Counted from the stretch's first letter, positions 17,256 to 27,080 are shown. The stretch: DNA of 34,021 bases from Chitinophagaceae bacterium (GCA_947474435.1 CANJII010000035.1:1-34021), one strand, 5' to 3'. The notes: generated by a model not told the origin, from the sequence alone. Program-made: numbers and translations.

Positions 17256-19793
17256 ATGGAAGCTAAATTTTCACCCAAAGTCAGAGAAGTGATTTCTTTC
17301 AGCCGTGAAGAAGCACTCAGGTTAGGACACGATTTCATTGGAACTGAACATTTATTACTCGGTCTCATTCGCGAAGGAGAGGGACTGGCAATAAAAGTTA
17401 TTAAGTCAATGGATGTGGATGTGGTTATGCTGCGCAAGGCAGTTGAAGACTCTATTCGAGAAAAGGGCGGACATCAATCGCTGAATGTGAGCAATCTTCC
17501 GCTGACAAAACAGGCAGAAAAAATATTGAAGATTGCCATTTTGGAAGCCAAACTTATGAAGAGTGAAACAATAGGAACTGAACATTTAATGCTTTCGATT
17601 TTGAAAAATAAAGATTCAGTTGCCACAGAATTGTTAACTCGTTTTGAAGTCGAGTACGAACGGTTCAAAGATGAGTTAGACTTTTTACAGCAGGATATTA
17701 AAAATGAAATGCCCGGCGAAAGTGGCGACGATGAAGCTTTTGAAGATGAAGAAAAATCGAAATCAGCAGGAACTGCCCGTAAGCAAGGTGCTGTAAAATC
17801 CAGAACACCGGTACTTGATAATTTTGGAAGAGATATAACCAAGATGGGTGAAGAAGGAAATTTGGATCCGATTGTTGGTCGCGAAGTGGAGATAGAAAGA
17901 GTATCGCAGATTTTAAGTCGCCGCAAAAAAAATAATCCGATTCTTATTGGAGAACCAGGGGTTGGTAAAACAGCAATCGTTGAAGGATTGGCTTTAAGAA
18001 TTATCCAACGAAAAGTTTCGCGAGTTTTATATGATAAAAGAATTGTGATGCTTGACCTTGCAGCATTGGTTGCAGGCACAAAGTATCGCGGTCAGTTTGA
18101 AGAGCGAATGAAAGCAATCATGAACGAGTTGGAAAAAAATCGCGATGTGATTTTATTCATAGATGAAATTCATACAATAGTTGGCGCTGGTGGAGCAACC
18201 GGTTCCTTGGATGCTTCGAATATTTTTAAACCTGCTCTTGCGCGCGGAGAATTGCAATGCATCGGTGCTTCAACATTAGATGAATATCGTCAGTACATTG
18301 AAAAAGATGGAGCACTTGATAGAAGATTCCAAAAAGTTTTGGTTGAACCACCATCAGCAGATGAAGCAGTTATTATTCTGACCAACATAAAAAGCAAGTA
18401 CGAAGAATTTCACAATGTGAATTATTCTGACGAAGCAATTAAAGCGTGCGTGCATTTATCAAACCGATACATCACCGATCGTTTGTTGCCCGATAAAGCA
18501 ATTGATGTGCTGGATGAAGTAGGTGCGAAAGTTCACTTGAAAAATATTCATGTTCCACAAAGTCTTCTTGATTTAGAAAAGAAGATTGAAGATGTGAAGG
18601 TTGAAAAAAACAAAGTGGTAAAGAGTCAGAAGTATGAGGAAGCCGCCCGACTTCGTGATTCTGAAAAGAAATTGCAGGAAGAATTAGAGGGTGCGAAAAA
18701 GAATTGGGAAGAAGAAACAAAAATTGCACGCTATCCTGTAACTGAAGATGATATTGCAGAAGTAGTGGCAATGATTACTGGTGTACCTGTGAAGCGTGTT
18801 GCACAGGGTGAAGGCGCTCGTTTGTTAAAGATGAGTGAAGAATTAAGAGGCAGTGTGATTGGGCAGGATGATGCAATTATAAAAGTGACCAAGGCCATTC
18901 AACGCAACCGTGCAGGATTAAAAGATCCGAAGAAACCAATTGGTTCATTTATTTTCTTAGGACCAACAGGAGTTGGTAAAACAGAATTGGCAAAAGTTTT
19001 AGCGAGATATTTATTCGACTCTGATGATGCGTTGGTTAGAATTGACATGAGTGAATACATGGAAAAATTTTCTGTATCGCGATTGATTGGTGCTCCTCCG
19101 GGATATGTTGGGTACGAAGAAGGCGGACAGTTAACCGAAAAAGTTCGCCGCAAACCATACTCTGTTATTTTACTCGATGAAATTGAGAAGGCGCATCCTG
19201 ATGTGTACAGTGTTTTATTGCAAGTATTGGATGATGGAATTTTGACTGATGGACTTGGACGAAAAGTTGATTTCAAGAATACATTGATCATCATGACTTC
19301 AAACATTGGTGCACGACAGTTGAAAGACTTCGGAACCGGAATCGGATTCGCAACCGGTGCAAAGGCTGCTTCTGCAGATACTCACAGCAAAACGGTTATT
19401 GAAAATGCAATGAAGCGCACTTTTGCTCCTGAGTTTTTAAATCGTATTGACGATGTGATTGTGTTTAACTCATTGACAAAAGAACACATTCATGTTATTA
19501 TCGACATCATGATGAAGGATGTGTATGCTCGCGTTCAACATCTTGGTTTCACTATGGAGTTGAGTAAGTCAGCAAAAGATTTTTTAAGTGAAAAAGGATA
19601 CGATGAAAAATACGGAGCAAGACCATTGCACCGTGCTATTCAAAAATATTTAGAAGATCCGTTGGCTGAAGAAATTCTGAATTCGCAAATTAAACCCGGT
19701 GATATTGTGATGGTAGATTTGGATGTGAAGGATAAAGAAAAATTAAAAATCACTGTAAAGAAGTTAAAGAAATCAGAAAAGTCTGATGCTTAA
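17256..19793 (+). CDS. clpC: ATP-dependent Clp protease ATPase subunit ClpC
   Basis: This Hsp100 unfoldase feeds substrates to ClpP; it is 845 residues. Two Clp-N repeats cover about residues 1-145 ([23 protein letters not shown]). The first AAA+ module has Walker A GEPGVGKT at 232-239 and Walker B acidic pair D303/E304. A UVR-type linker lies at about 442-475 ([15 protein letters not shown]), which marks ClpC rather than ClpB. The second AAA+ module has GPTGVGKT at 569-576 and D641/E642. The middle region lacks the long ClpB coiled coil. An acidic Ser-rich linker lies near 145-185. The gene is monocistronic by its own promoter and terminator. Confidence 0.96.
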   Translation: MEAKFSPKVREVISFSREEALRLGHDFIGTEHLLLGLIREGEGLAIKVIKSMDVDVVMLRKAVEDSIREKGGHQSLNVSNLPLTKQAEKILKIAILEAKLMKSETIGTEHLMLSILKNKDSVATELLTRFEVEYERFKDELDFLQQDIKNEMPGESGDDEAFEDEEKSKSAGTARKQGAVKSRTPVLDNFGRDITKMGEEGNLDPIVGREVEIERVSQILSRRKKNNPILIGEPGVGKTAIVEGLALRIIQRKVSRVLYDKRIVMLDLAALVAGTKYRGQFEERMKAIMNELEKNRDVILFIDEIHTIVGAGGATGSLDASNIFKPALARGELQCIGASTLDEYRQYIEKDGALDRRFQKVLVEPPSADEAVIILTNIKSKYEEFHNVNYSDEAIKACVHLSNRYITDRLLPDKAIDVLDEVGAKVHLKNIHVPQSLLDLEKKIEDVKVEKNKVVKSQKYEEAARLRDSEKKLQEELEGAKKNWEEETKIARYPVTEDDIAEVVAMITGVPVKRVAQGEGARLLKMSEELRGSVIGQDDAIIKVTKAIQRNRAGLKDPKKPIGSFIFLGPTGVGKTELAKVLARYLFDSDDALVRIDMSEYMEKFSVSRLIGAPPGYVGYEEGGQLTEKVRRKPYSVILLDEIEKAHPDVYSVLLQVLDDGILTDGLGRKVDFKNTLIIMTSNIGARQLKDFGTGIGFATGAKAASADTHSKTVIENAMKRTFAPEFLNRIDDVIVFNSLTKEHIHVIIDIMMKDVYARVQHLGFTMELSKSAKDFLSEKGYDEKYGARPLHRAIQKYLEDPLAEEILNSQIKPGDIVMVDLDVKDKEKLKITVKKLKKSEKSDA

Positions 19794-19812
19794 TTGAAAT
19801 AATTTTCAGATA

Positions 19813-19852
19813 ACAAAAGGCAATTCACAATTGTGGGTTGCCTTTTGTTTTA
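19813..19852 (+). terminator. clpC terminator
   Basis: An 11-base-pair stem (19813-19823 with 19838-19848) encloses a short palindrome CACAATTGTG and is followed by a TTT run. It lies 20 bases after the clpC stop and 15 bases before the next start codon. Confidence 0.8.
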
Positions 19853-19866
19853 AATAGAAATGCTGA

Positions 19867-20850
19867 ATGGTTTTGTTCAATAATTTATTTCGAATTTCTG
19901 TTATCAGCATTTTATTTTATTCAAATGCTCTTGGTCAAACTTCAATGACCGAGATAAATAATTTCGGATCGAACCCTGGAAATCTGAAATTATATTTTTA
20001 TTCACCAATCGACTCATCGAAAATTTCAGAAAGGAAACCATTGGTAATTGTATTGCATGGATGTTGGCAAACAGCGGAAATTGTTGAGCGGCAATCTGGT
20101 TGGAATAAACTGGCAGATGGAAATGGATTTTATGTTTTATATCCAGAACAACTGTTTTTGAATAACACTGCATCGTGTTTTAACTGGTTCAATGTAAATG
20201 ATGTTTCAAAAGATAATGGCGAAGTATTGTCAATAAGGCAAATGATTTCTTATGCTGTTAAAAATTATTCGATTGATACCACTCAAATATTTATTTATGG
20301 ATTGTCTGCCGGCGCTGTAATGACGGTTTCAATGATGGTTGATTATCCTGAGTTATTTAATGCCGGAGCATCGCTTGCAGGAGGTCCGTTTATGGTATCA
20401 ACTAACCCTTTGGAAGGAGTAAGTATGATGAATAATCCTATTTTAAAATCACCGGATGAATTGGGCGCTTTAGTGAAAAATCAAAATCCGGATTACAAGG
20501 GGAAGTATCCACGATTAATAATTATTCATGGTGAGAAAGACTTTGTAGTAAATTATAAAAATGCAAATGAGTTAATTAAACAGTGGACAAATGTGATTCA
20601 CATAGATACAATTCCTTCAATGGAATTTGATTCTTTTCAAAACCATGTCGATATTAAAAGATTGTCCTGGATAGATAAAATGAAAAATGAAATCATCATT
20701 TTTTATTCATTCAATGATATGGGGCATTCACTTCCTGTTGATCCCGGAAATGAAAAAAATCAGGGAGGAGAAACAGGATTGTTTGCAAGCGATAAAAATT
20801 TTTTCAGTACTTATTATATTGCTAAAGATTTTGGATTGATAAAAGAATAA
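19867..20850 (+). CDS. Secreted PHB-depolymerase-like (Esterase_phd) alpha/beta hydrolase
   Basis: This 327-residue hydrolase has an N-terminal signal peptide (about residues 1-23, ending ALGQ), so it is exported. The alpha/beta-hydrolase features are the oxyanion-loop VLHGCWQTAE, the nucleophile S147 in GLSAGA, the acid D225 in HGEKDF and the base H287 in DMGHSLPVD. The CF(N)WFN stretch after YPEQ and the Ser-Ala-Gly-Ala nucleophile are typical of the PHB depolymerase / feruloyl-esterase group. Substrate cannot be decided from sequence: polyester, acetylated or feruloylated polysaccharide are all possible. It stands alone between the clpC terminator and a convergent gene. Confidence 0.85.
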   Translation: MVLFNNLFRISVISILFYSNALGQTSMTEINNFGSNPGNLKLYFYSPIDSSKISERKPLVIVLHGCWQTAEIVERQSGWNKLADGNGFYVLYPEQLFLNNTASCFNWFNVNDVSKDNGEVLSIRQMISYAVKNYSIDTTQIFIYGLSAGAVMTVSMMVDYPELFNAGASLAGGPFMVSTNPLEGVSMMNNPILKSPDELGALVKNQNPDYKGKYPRLIIIHGEKDFVVNYKNANELIKQWTNVIHIDTIPSMEFDSFQNHVDIKRLSWIDKMKNEIIIFYSFNDMGHSLPVDPGNEKNQGGETGLFASDKNFFSTYYIAKDFGLIKE

Positions 20851-20874
20851 ATGCTTTAATACTGCAATTGAAGT

Positions 20875-21612
20875 TTATTCATCATCATTAAAATTAAAAT
20901 CGAAATTAATAATGAGATTAACTGCAAAAAGTATATTAAAATAAATTCCGGAGCTTGGTTTATAGGCAGATGTAGTGGGGATTTTACTTTCATAAACTAT
21001 TGGCGCGCTCACTTCAAATTCTGCACTGAATAATTTATCGGGCATAAATAAAATTCCTCCATAAGGTACTAACCCGAATTGAGTGGATTTATAATTATTT
21101 ATTCCAACAGCGTAATTAATCCGGCTGATGGAATCATTCAATTGAAAAACCCCCATACTATCCTTCAGATAAGTAACATAATTATTTCCTTCTTCTGTTA
21201 ATGCCGTTCCTCCTGTTAATCCAATTCCCATATAAAATTCAAGATTATTGTTGACTTTAAGCCGATGGTATTTTTCAAAACTCAGGCTTACTGCACCACC
21301 TGAGTTAAACGAATATTTATAAGTATAAATTGAATTTGAATCTGTGTTGAAAATTGCAGAAGGCAATCCGGAATAATTATGATCAAACTGCCGGTCAAAA
21401 TAACCGGAGTTCATTGTTAACCTGAATGCATGGTCATTCACTCTGTATTTTATAAAACCAACCGGTAATTCAGTTGTTGTTCCATTTGGAATTAATGAAT
21501 GAAGAACATTATAACCTGCTGAAAATTGTTTCCACTTTATACTGTCTGCATTTGTTTGTGCATTCACAACATTGTAAAACAGAAGGATGAATACAAGACT
21601 TTTTAATTTCAT
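20875..21612 (-). CDS. Putative outer-membrane beta-barrel protein, family not recognised
   Basis: This 245-residue protein has a signal peptide (about 1-18, ending VNAQ). The rest shows alternating strands with many aromatic residues (FIKYRVNDHAFRLTMNSGYF, NLEFYMGIGLTGG, GLVPYGGILFMPDKLFSAEFEVS). It ends in a hydrophobic strand followed by an acidic tail (FNFNDDE). This is the texture of a small Bacteroidota beta-barrel protein, but I do not recognise the family. It is convergent with the esterase (24 bases apart) and divergent from the GtrA gene. Confidence 0.7.
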   Translation of the reverse strand: MKLKSLVFILLFYNVVNAQTNADSIKWKQFSAGYNVLHSLIPNGTTTELPVGFIKYRVNDHAFRLTMNSGYFDRQFDHNYSGLPSAIFNTDSNSIYTYKYSFNSGGAVSLSFEKYHRLKVNNNLEFYMGIGLTGGTALTEEGNNYVTYLKDSMGVFQLNDSISRINYAVGINNYKSTQFGLVPYGGILFMPDKLFSAEFEVSAPIVYESKIPTTSAYKPSSGIYFNILFAVNLIINFDFNFNDDE

Positions 21613-21632
21613 GAAATTATTTTTTCGTTAAA

Positions 21633-21661
21633 CGAATGTACGGATGAATTTATTTCAGCAA
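21633..21661 (-). promoter_or_regulatory. Possible promoter for the beta-barrel protein
   Basis: On the minus strand TTG (21661-21659), an 18-base spacer and TACATTCG (21640-21633, one mismatch) are found. An 8-base inverted repeat (TGTACGGA at 21637-21644, TCCGTACA at 21672-21679) overlaps it and could be an operator. Confidence 0.45.
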
Positions 21662-21702
21662 CATTTCAATTTCCGTACAAAAATATTTTCTGCATTAAGT
21701 AG

Positions 21703-21733
21703 TTTGAAGTTCATTTGATAAAGCACACTTTTG
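21703..21733 (+). promoter_or_regulatory. Promoter for GtrA-family gene
   Basis: TTTG at 21703-21706, a 19-base spacer, and CACTTTTG at 21726-21733 (one mismatch) fit the consensus. The TTG at 21731 that would extend the GtrA frame lies inside this -7 box, so it cannot be the start codon of this transcript. Confidence 0.6.
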
Positions 21734-21751
21734 CAGCGCAATAATTTTAAT

Positions 21752-22219
21752 GTGATCATTCATTTAAGTAAAAAAATATTCCGGTTGCGTGTGGTGAGGT
21801 ATTTCTTTACCGCAATTACTGCTACATCAGTTGATGTGTTTGCTTATTTTTTAACATACAATTATGTTATACGCAAAAATGATTTTCACATTGCCGATCA
21901 CTTTACTATCGGCGCGCCAACAGTAGCACTGATGATTTCTTTTTGTTTTGGCCTGGTAACCAATTTTACATTGACAAGAAAATTTGTTTTTACCGAATCT
22001 GATTTGCGGGTTCGTCATCAGTTAATGCGTTACACTGCAGTTGCTTTGGGTGCATTGGTAATGAATTATTTTCTGATGAATTTTTTAATCCGCGAATTCC
22101 AATGGTATCCGACTTTATCAAGAGCTGCGGCCGCAGTAAGTGTTGGAGTTATAAGTTTTATGGTGCACAAAACATTTTCTTTCACTATAAAGAATGAAGA
22201 AGAAGTGGAGGAACAGTAG
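21752..22219 (+). CDS. GtrA-like membrane protein
   Basis: This is a small integral inner-membrane protein of 155 residues from a GTG at 21752. The frame is open upstream to a TTG at 21731, but that codon overlaps the predicted -7 element. Four hydrophobic segments are visible (around YFFTAITATSVDVFAYFLTY, PTVALMISFCFGLVTNF, AVALGALVMNYFLMNF and AAAAVSVGVISFMV). The FGLVTNFTLTRKFVF motif and the C-terminal KTFSF are hallmarks of the GtrA family. Members are linked to lipid-linked sugar transfer or teichoic acid and O-antigen decoration. The short Glu-rich tail is unremarkable. No glycosyltransferase is adjacent. Confidence 0.85.
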   Translation: MIIHLSKKIFRLRVVRYFFTAITATSVDVFAYFLTYNYVIRKNDFHIADHFTIGAPTVALMISFCFGLVTNFTLTRKFVFTESDLRVRHQLMRYTAVALGALVMNYFLMNFLIREFQWYPTLSRAAAAVSVGVISFMVHKTFSFTIKNEEEVEEQ

Positions 22220-22231
22220 GCAGTTTATAAG

Positions 22232-22252
22232 TCCCGACTTTGAGGTCCGGGA
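22232..22252. repeat. GC-rich imperfect palindrome after GtrA
   Basis: TCCCGAC (22232-22238) pairs with GTCCGGGA (22245-22252) with one bulged base around a short loop. There is no following T run, so it is more like an interspersed palindromic element than a standard terminator. It lies 12 bases after the GtrA stop in otherwise AT-rich DNA. Confidence 0.45.
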
Positions 22253-22339
22253 TCTAAAATAATTAGTAATCACAAAGCAGTATTCAGAATTCAGTGTACG
22301 GTATTGAAACAATACGCTCTATTTAGAAATAACTAAAAT

Positions 22340-22369
22340 AGAAAAGCAGCTTTTATAAAATGCTTTTCT
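22340..22369 (-). terminator. Terminator overlapping the acetyltransferase stop codon
   Basis: Arms 22340-22348 and 22361-22369 form a 9-base-pair stem. On the minus strand the first arm still encodes the last residues of the acetyltransferase and its TAA lies in the loop. The T run after it is weak (ATTTTAG). Confidence 0.5.
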
Positions 22370-22892
22370 CCAACAAAATAAATTCCAATGGTTTTTTTGG
22401 TAACCCGAATCTTTTGTCGTGCGACGGAAATGGTTTTTTTACTCCCGTATTTTTATATCCATGTTTTATATACCATTCCATTAATACTCTTCTATCTGTT
22501 ATAACTGACATATAAACGGCGGAACAATTTACTGCCTTCGCCTGTACTTCTGCTTCTTTCATCATTTCTTTTCCAAGTCCTCTGTTCTGCAAATCGGGTT
22601 GCACAGTTAACATGCCGAGGTATAATTTATATCCATGTTTTTCCAAATGCACGCAGCCGATAATTTTATTTTCATCATCCACATATTTCAAAAGCATGGA
22701 ATCCTTTTTCTGAATAAATTCTTTCAACCGTTCTTCGTCCACACGAATTCCGTCTAATAAATCAGCTTCGGTGGTCCAGCCGATTTTTGATGATTCTCCC
22801 CTGTAAGCTGAGTTTACCAATTCATTTATTTCCTGCACATCAGCAACTGTTGCCTTTACAATTTTCATTTTTTTTTCAACTTTCATTTTCAT
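22353..22892 (-). CDS. GNAT-family N-acetyltransferase
   Basis: The frame has 179 residues from the first ATG, or 171 from the ATG at 22868 that gives MKIVKATVADVQEI, which is the more usual family start. Motif A is LGMLTVQPDLQNRGLGKEMM with the acetyl-CoA pyrophosphate-binding QNRGLG. The upstream IGCVHLE strand and the downstream YIKHGYKNTG segment complete the GNAT fold. Substrate is unknown. It lies 7 bases after the pseudouridine synthase stop, so the two are probably co-transcribed, but this gives no direct hint to the target. Confidence 0.87.
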   Translation of the reverse strand: MKMKVEKKMKIVKATVADVQEINELVNSAYRGESSKIGWTTEADLLDGIRVDEERLKEFIQKKDSMLLKYVDDENKIIGCVHLEKHGYKLYLGMLTVQPDLQNRGLGKEMMKEAEVQAKAVNCSAVYMSVITDRRVLMEWYIKHGYKNTGVKKPFPSHDKRFGLPKKPLEFILLEKSIL

Positions 22893-22899
22893 TTTCTCT

Positions 22900-23520
22900 T
22901 CAGCTCAATTTTAATAAATGGTATAATTCTGTTTTTTCAATTTCAAGTACATCGCCACTCAACATTTTTTCAGCAGTCAGGTTTTCTATCTTCCATCTGA
23001 TCAATCGCAATGTTGGAAAACCAACGGCTGCGGTCATTTTTCGTACCTGGTGATTTTTTCCTTCGGTCAAAGATAACTCAATCCACGAGGTCGGGCTGTT
23101 TTTTCTGAAACGAATTGGAGGAACCCGTTCAGGTAACAATGGTTCTTCCACTAAAAATTTTGCTTTCGCAGATTTTGTTTTATGTCTTTCTCCCCTGATT
23201 TTTATTGCCAATCCGCTTTCTAATTTCTTCAATGCTTCATCTGTTATTATTCCTTCCACCTGAATCAGGTAGGTTCTGATGTGCGAATTTTTCGGGTCAA
23301 GTAATTTATTATTCAGTGAAGTATAGTTAGTTAAAATCAATAATCCTTCGGTGTCTTCGTCCAACCGTCCAACCGGATAAACATCTTTCGGAAAATCAAA
23401 AAACTCTTTGAGTGTTCGCTTGCCTTCAGCCTGCGAAAACTGACACAACACTTTAAACGGTTTGTACATAACAAAATAACTAAACGATTCTACCCGTTTT
23501 GGTTTCTCTTTTATCATCAT
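22900..23520 (-). CDS. RsuA/RluE-family rRNA pseudouridine synthase
   Basis: This 206-residue enzyme isomerises a uridine of rRNA to pseudouridine. The catalytic motif is GRLDEDTEGLLILTN with D54; KNHQVRKM and GFPTLRLIR are the other family motifs. There is no N-terminal S4 domain, which is the RluE-like architecture (RluE modifies 23S rRNA U2457 in E. coli); the exact target here is inferred only. Two adjacent ATGs begin the frame (23520 and 23517). It is divergent from the S8 peptidase across a 73-base gap. Confidence 0.9.
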   Translation of the reverse strand: MMIKEKPKRVESFSYFVMYKPFKVLCQFSQAEGKRTLKEFFDFPKDVYPVGRLDEDTEGLLILTNYTSLNNKLLDPKNSHIRTYLIQVEGIITDEALKKLESGLAIKIRGERHKTKSAKAKFLVEEPLLPERVPPIRFRKNSPTSWIELSLTEGKNHQVRKMTAAVGFPTLRLIRWKIENLTAEKMLSGDVLEIEKTELYHLLKLS

Positions 23521-23593
23521 TTCAACTGTTAAATTTCAATTTCTAATCTCGCAATTATCAAATTACTTTGCCGCTCAAATTTCAAACTACAAA

Positions 23594-25162
23594 ATGATTA
23601 ACAAAATTTTCAGACTCTCCTTTTTCGTTTTTATTTTTTCTGTTCAGTTTGCCCTTGCACAACAAGCGCCGCACAATTGGTTTTTGCTAAACCCCGAAAC
23701 TGATGCCTACAAAGGTACTGCCGCCAATGCAGCTTACGATAAATTGCTGCAGGAAAAAACCGGGTCGCAGGTAATAGTTGCTGTTATTGATGGAGGTGTT
23801 GATGTATCGCATCCTGATTTAAGTGAGGATATATGGACTAATGAAAGGGAAATTGCAGGAAACGGAATTGACGATGATAAGAATGGTTATGTGGATGATA
23901 TACATGGATGGGATTTTATTGGTGGTAAGGACGGAACCGATGTGAACCAGGATAACTATGAACTCACACGGGTTTATCGCGATTTGAAAAAGAAATATGC
24001 AAACGGAAATACTTCTGGTGATAGTAAAGAGTATGAATATTATTTAAAAATTCAAACCGAGTTCAATGCTAAAATTGATGACGGACAAAAAAATCTTGCC
24101 TTCTTCAATAACCTGTGTACTTCGGTTGATGATTTGGTGAAAGACATAAATAAATCGCCCATTACTGCCGAAGATTTAAAGAATTACAACCCGACTGATA
24201 ACAAGCTGATGATGGCAAAAATATTTTTAAATGCATATGCACAGCAAATGGGAACTACTGATTACCAGAGCGTGATTAATGATTTGCAGGAAGGAAAAAA
24301 GCAATACGAAAGCATGGTGAACTTTGGATACAATCTGGATTTTGACCCACGAAACATTGTTGGAGATAATTATGCAGATGTAAATGAAAAAGGATATGGC
24401 AACAATGAAGTACAGGGCCCCGATGGTTTACATGGTACTCATGTGTCGGGAATTATTGCTGCTATTCGCAACAATAATTTGGGAATGGATGGAGTTGGCA
24501 CTAATGTAAAAATTATGGTTATCCGTTGTGTGCCTGATGGCGATGAGCGGGATAAAGATGTTGCCAATGCCATTCGGTATGCTGCTGATAATGGTGCAAA
24601 AATTATTAACATGAGTTTCGGTAAAGGTTTCGGATACAATAAAACCGCAGTAGATGATGCAGTAAAATATGCAGTATCAAAGGATGTATTGTTAGTGCAC
24701 GCAGCTGGTAACGATGGAAAGAACAATGATCAGTCTGATAATTTTCCAAATGATAAATATGCTGATGGTTCAGGCTACGCTGCTTCGTGGATTGAAGTTG
24801 GTGCCAGCGGACCTGAAGGCAGTGCCGCACCATTTTCTAATTATGGAAAATCAGGTGTTGATATTTTTGCTCCTGGAGAGGAAATTTATTCTACAGTGCC
24901 TGATAATAAGTATTTGAATGAACAAGGAACCAGCATGGCATCACCGGTTTGTGCAGGAGTAGCAGCCATTATCAGGTCTTATTTTCCGAATTTAACAGCC
25001 GTACAGGTAAAGCAGATTTTACTTTCTTCGGTTTACAAACCAATTGCAAAAACTATAATTCCAGGGTCAGAAAAAAAGACTGCGAAGTATAAGAAATTGT
25101 GTGTGAGCGGTGGAATAGTAAATGCTTACATGGCTGTACAGATGGCGATGAATATGAAGTAG
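23594..25162 (+). CDS. Secreted subtilisin-like S8 serine peptidase
   Basis: This 522-residue peptidase has a signal peptide (about 1-22, ending ALAQ). The catalytic triad is D66 (VIDGGVD), H280 (LHGTHVSG) and S447 (GTSMASP); N373 (AAGND) supplies the oxyanion hole. The Asp-His spacing is 214 residues against about 32 in subtilisin, because an insert of roughly 180 residues of charged, mostly helical sequence (about 100-265) lies between them. Similar inserts occur in Bacteroidota S8 enzymes. A calcium-binding-like GIDDDKNGYVDD stretch follows D66. No separate propeptide and no T9SS C-terminal domain is evident, so it is probably periplasmic or released. Substrate is unknown. Confidence 0.93.
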   Translation: MINKIFRLSFFVFIFSVQFALAQQAPHNWFLLNPETDAYKGTAANAAYDKLLQEKTGSQVIVAVIDGGVDVSHPDLSEDIWTNEREIAGNGIDDDKNGYVDDIHGWDFIGGKDGTDVNQDNYELTRVYRDLKKKYANGNTSGDSKEYEYYLKIQTEFNAKIDDGQKNLAFFNNLCTSVDDLVKDINKSPITAEDLKNYNPTDNKLMMAKIFLNAYAQQMGTTDYQSVINDLQEGKKQYESMVNFGYNLDFDPRNIVGDNYADVNEKGYGNNEVQGPDGLHGTHVSGIIAAIRNNNLGMDGVGTNVKIMVIRCVPDGDERDKDVANAIRYAADNGAKIINMSFGKGFGYNKTAVDDAVKYAVSKDVLLVHAAGNDGKNNDQSDNFPNDKYADGSGYAASWIEVGASGPEGSAAPFSNYGKSGVDIFAPGEEIYSTVPDNKYLNEQGTSMASPVCAGVAAIIRSYFPNLTAVQVKQILLSSVYKPIAKTIIPGSEKKTAKYKKLCVSGGIVNAYMAVQMAMNMK

Positions 25163-25287
25163 TGATTTAAGTATTTCGCAAACAGTTTTTTTGCTTTTTC
25201 TCAACAAAAGGAATTTGTGAATTTAATTTTCATATTTAAAATTAAAATGCATCAGAATGAAACCAAATTGGCGTAATGAAAAAAGCG

Positions 25288-26949
25288 TTAATTCTCCATT
25301 AATTCTTTTGCATTTTTCAGGGCTGCTTCAGTTGGTTTTTCACCAGATAACATTCTGGCAATTTCAATTATCCGTTCATCGGTTTTGAGTTCACGCACTC
25401 GTGTGTAAGTGCGACTCTTTAAATTTTCTTTGTAAACGAAGAAATGTTTTTCTCCCTTTCCCGCAATTTGCGGAAGATGTGTGATGCAAATAACCTGATG
25501 CCTTGATGAAAGTTTTTGAAGTATGATAGATACTTTGCGGGCAGCTTCACCTGAAACTCCGGTATCAATTTCATCAAAAATGAGTGTAGGCATTGATACA
25601 GATTCCGCCACTAATGATTGAAGACACAACATTAATCGCGATAACTCACCACCCGAAGCCACTTTATTCAGTTCAATAAATTCACTGCCTTTGTTGGAAG
25701 CAAATAGCAAACGAAAATGATCAATTCCATTTTCAGTAAATTCATTTTCGGGTTTCAGTTTGTGTTCAAATTTTATCTGAGCATACGGCATGCTCGCTTC
25801 TTTTAGTAAATTGTTTACTTCTTTTTCTATTGAAGAAATAACCGAAATTCTTTTTTTTGAAAGAGATTGAGCAAGTGCTGTGAGTTCATTTTTCAGTTTT
25901 GTTAATTCTTCATTCCACTCATCCAGTTTGCTTGTATCGTTTTGCATGGATAGCAATTGCAAATCAAATTGATTTTGCAATAACAATAATTCAGGAATAG
26001 AATTTAAACGATGTTTTTTCTGCAACCGATAAATAATATCCAGCCGGTTTTGCAATTCTACTAATCTATCAGGTGAGAATTGCAATTTCAGTTCGCGGTT
26101 TTCCAATTCTACTGCAATGTCTTTTACTTCAATGGTTGCGCTCTTCAATCTGTTTACTAATTCCTCCAGATCAGGTTGAAACTTTAAGGTTGATTGTAAC
26201 AACTGTAAAACAGTTCTTAATTCATCACTGATGTTTCCTTCATTGTTTTGCAATTGATCTGATGCTATTGAAAGATTTCGTTTTATTTCTTCGGCATGAA
26301 CAAGTGCGTTCATTTCCTGTTCAATGTTTTCCTGTTCGCCTTCTGTGAGCGATGCTTCTTTCAGTTCGGTAAATTGAAATAAAATGTAATCCTGTTCGCG
26401 GGCAGCTTTATCCAATTGTTCTTTTAATTCATTAATATTTTTATCTAACTCGCGAAATGATTTGAATCGCAGTTGATATTTTAATAATAAATCTTTTGTA
26501 CCGGCAATGGAGTCAATCAGTTTTAATTGAAATGAAGTATCATTCAATTCCAAAGTATCGTGCTGCTGATGAAGGTTGACTAACTGCGCTGTGAGTTTTT
26601 TTAAAGTCTGAAGATTTACCGGAGTGTCATTGATAAAAGCGCGACTCTTTCCACCAGGAATAATTTCTCTACGCACTAATGTATGTTCTTCAAAATCCAA
26701 ACCTTCTTCCTCAAAAAAAGAATTCAGTTCCAATTCTTTCACATCAAACTCCGCTTCCACTACGCACTTTTTTTCTTTATCGAAAAACGAAGTTGCTTCA
26801 GCACGCTCACCAAGTATCAGTGACAAACCTCCAAGTAAAATTGATTTTCCGGCACCGGTTTCTCCGGTAATAATAGATAGGTGAGGAGAGAAGCTGATTG
26901 TTGCTTCGTCAATGATGGCGAAATTTTGTATTGATAATCGGGTCAGCAT
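25288..26949 (-). CDS. recN: DNA repair protein RecN
   Basis: This SMC-like ATPase acts in double-strand-break repair by bringing DNA ends and sister duplexes together. It is 553 residues, the normal length. Walker A is GETGAGKS at residues 29-36, the ABC signature is ASGGELSRLMLCL near residue 430, and Walker B has D459/E460 (LIFDEIDTGVSG). A long coiled coil with many Glu/Gln/Leu residues fills the middle (about 150-370). The start MLTRLSIQNFAIIDE is the family start. It appears to be its own unit; no LexA or other repair operator was recognised upstream. Confidence 0.96.
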   Translation of the reverse strand: MLTRLSIQNFAIIDEATISFSPHLSIITGETGAGKSILLGGLSLILGERAEATSFFDKEKKCVVEAEFDVKELELNSFFEEEGLDFEEHTLVRREIIPGGKSRAFINDTPVNLQTLKKLTAQLVNLHQQHDTLELNDTSFQLKLIDSIAGTKDLLLKYQLRFKSFRELDKNINELKEQLDKAAREQDYILFQFTELKEASLTEGEQENIEQEMNALVHAEEIKRNLSIASDQLQNNEGNISDELRTVLQLLQSTLKFQPDLEELVNRLKSATIEVKDIAVELENRELKLQFSPDRLVELQNRLDIIYRLQKKHRLNSIPELLLLQNQFDLQLLSMQNDTSKLDEWNEELTKLKNELTALAQSLSKKRISVISSIEKEVNNLLKEASMPYAQIKFEHKLKPENEFTENGIDHFRLLFASNKGSEFIELNKVASGGELSRLMLCLQSLVAESVSMPTLIFDEIDTGVSGEAARKVSIILQKLSSRHQVICITHLPQIAGKGEKHFFVYKENLKSRTYTRVRELKTDERIIEIARMLSGEKPTEAALKNAKELMEN

Positions 26950-27080
26950 TTCAGTTTTTTCCTGGTTCAGAGTTTATAGTTGCGAATTAAAATATATTTA
27001 ACTGCGACGCAAGATAAATACAATTGGAACTGATTACCTAAATTTATTAACTATGAATTATTTATAAAGAAATCAGGAAT

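Noticed and set aside
25222-25246. 9-base-pair all-A/T hairpin between the S8 peptidase and recN
   Set aside because: An A/T-only stem with no T run is too weak to call as a terminator in a genome this AT-rich.
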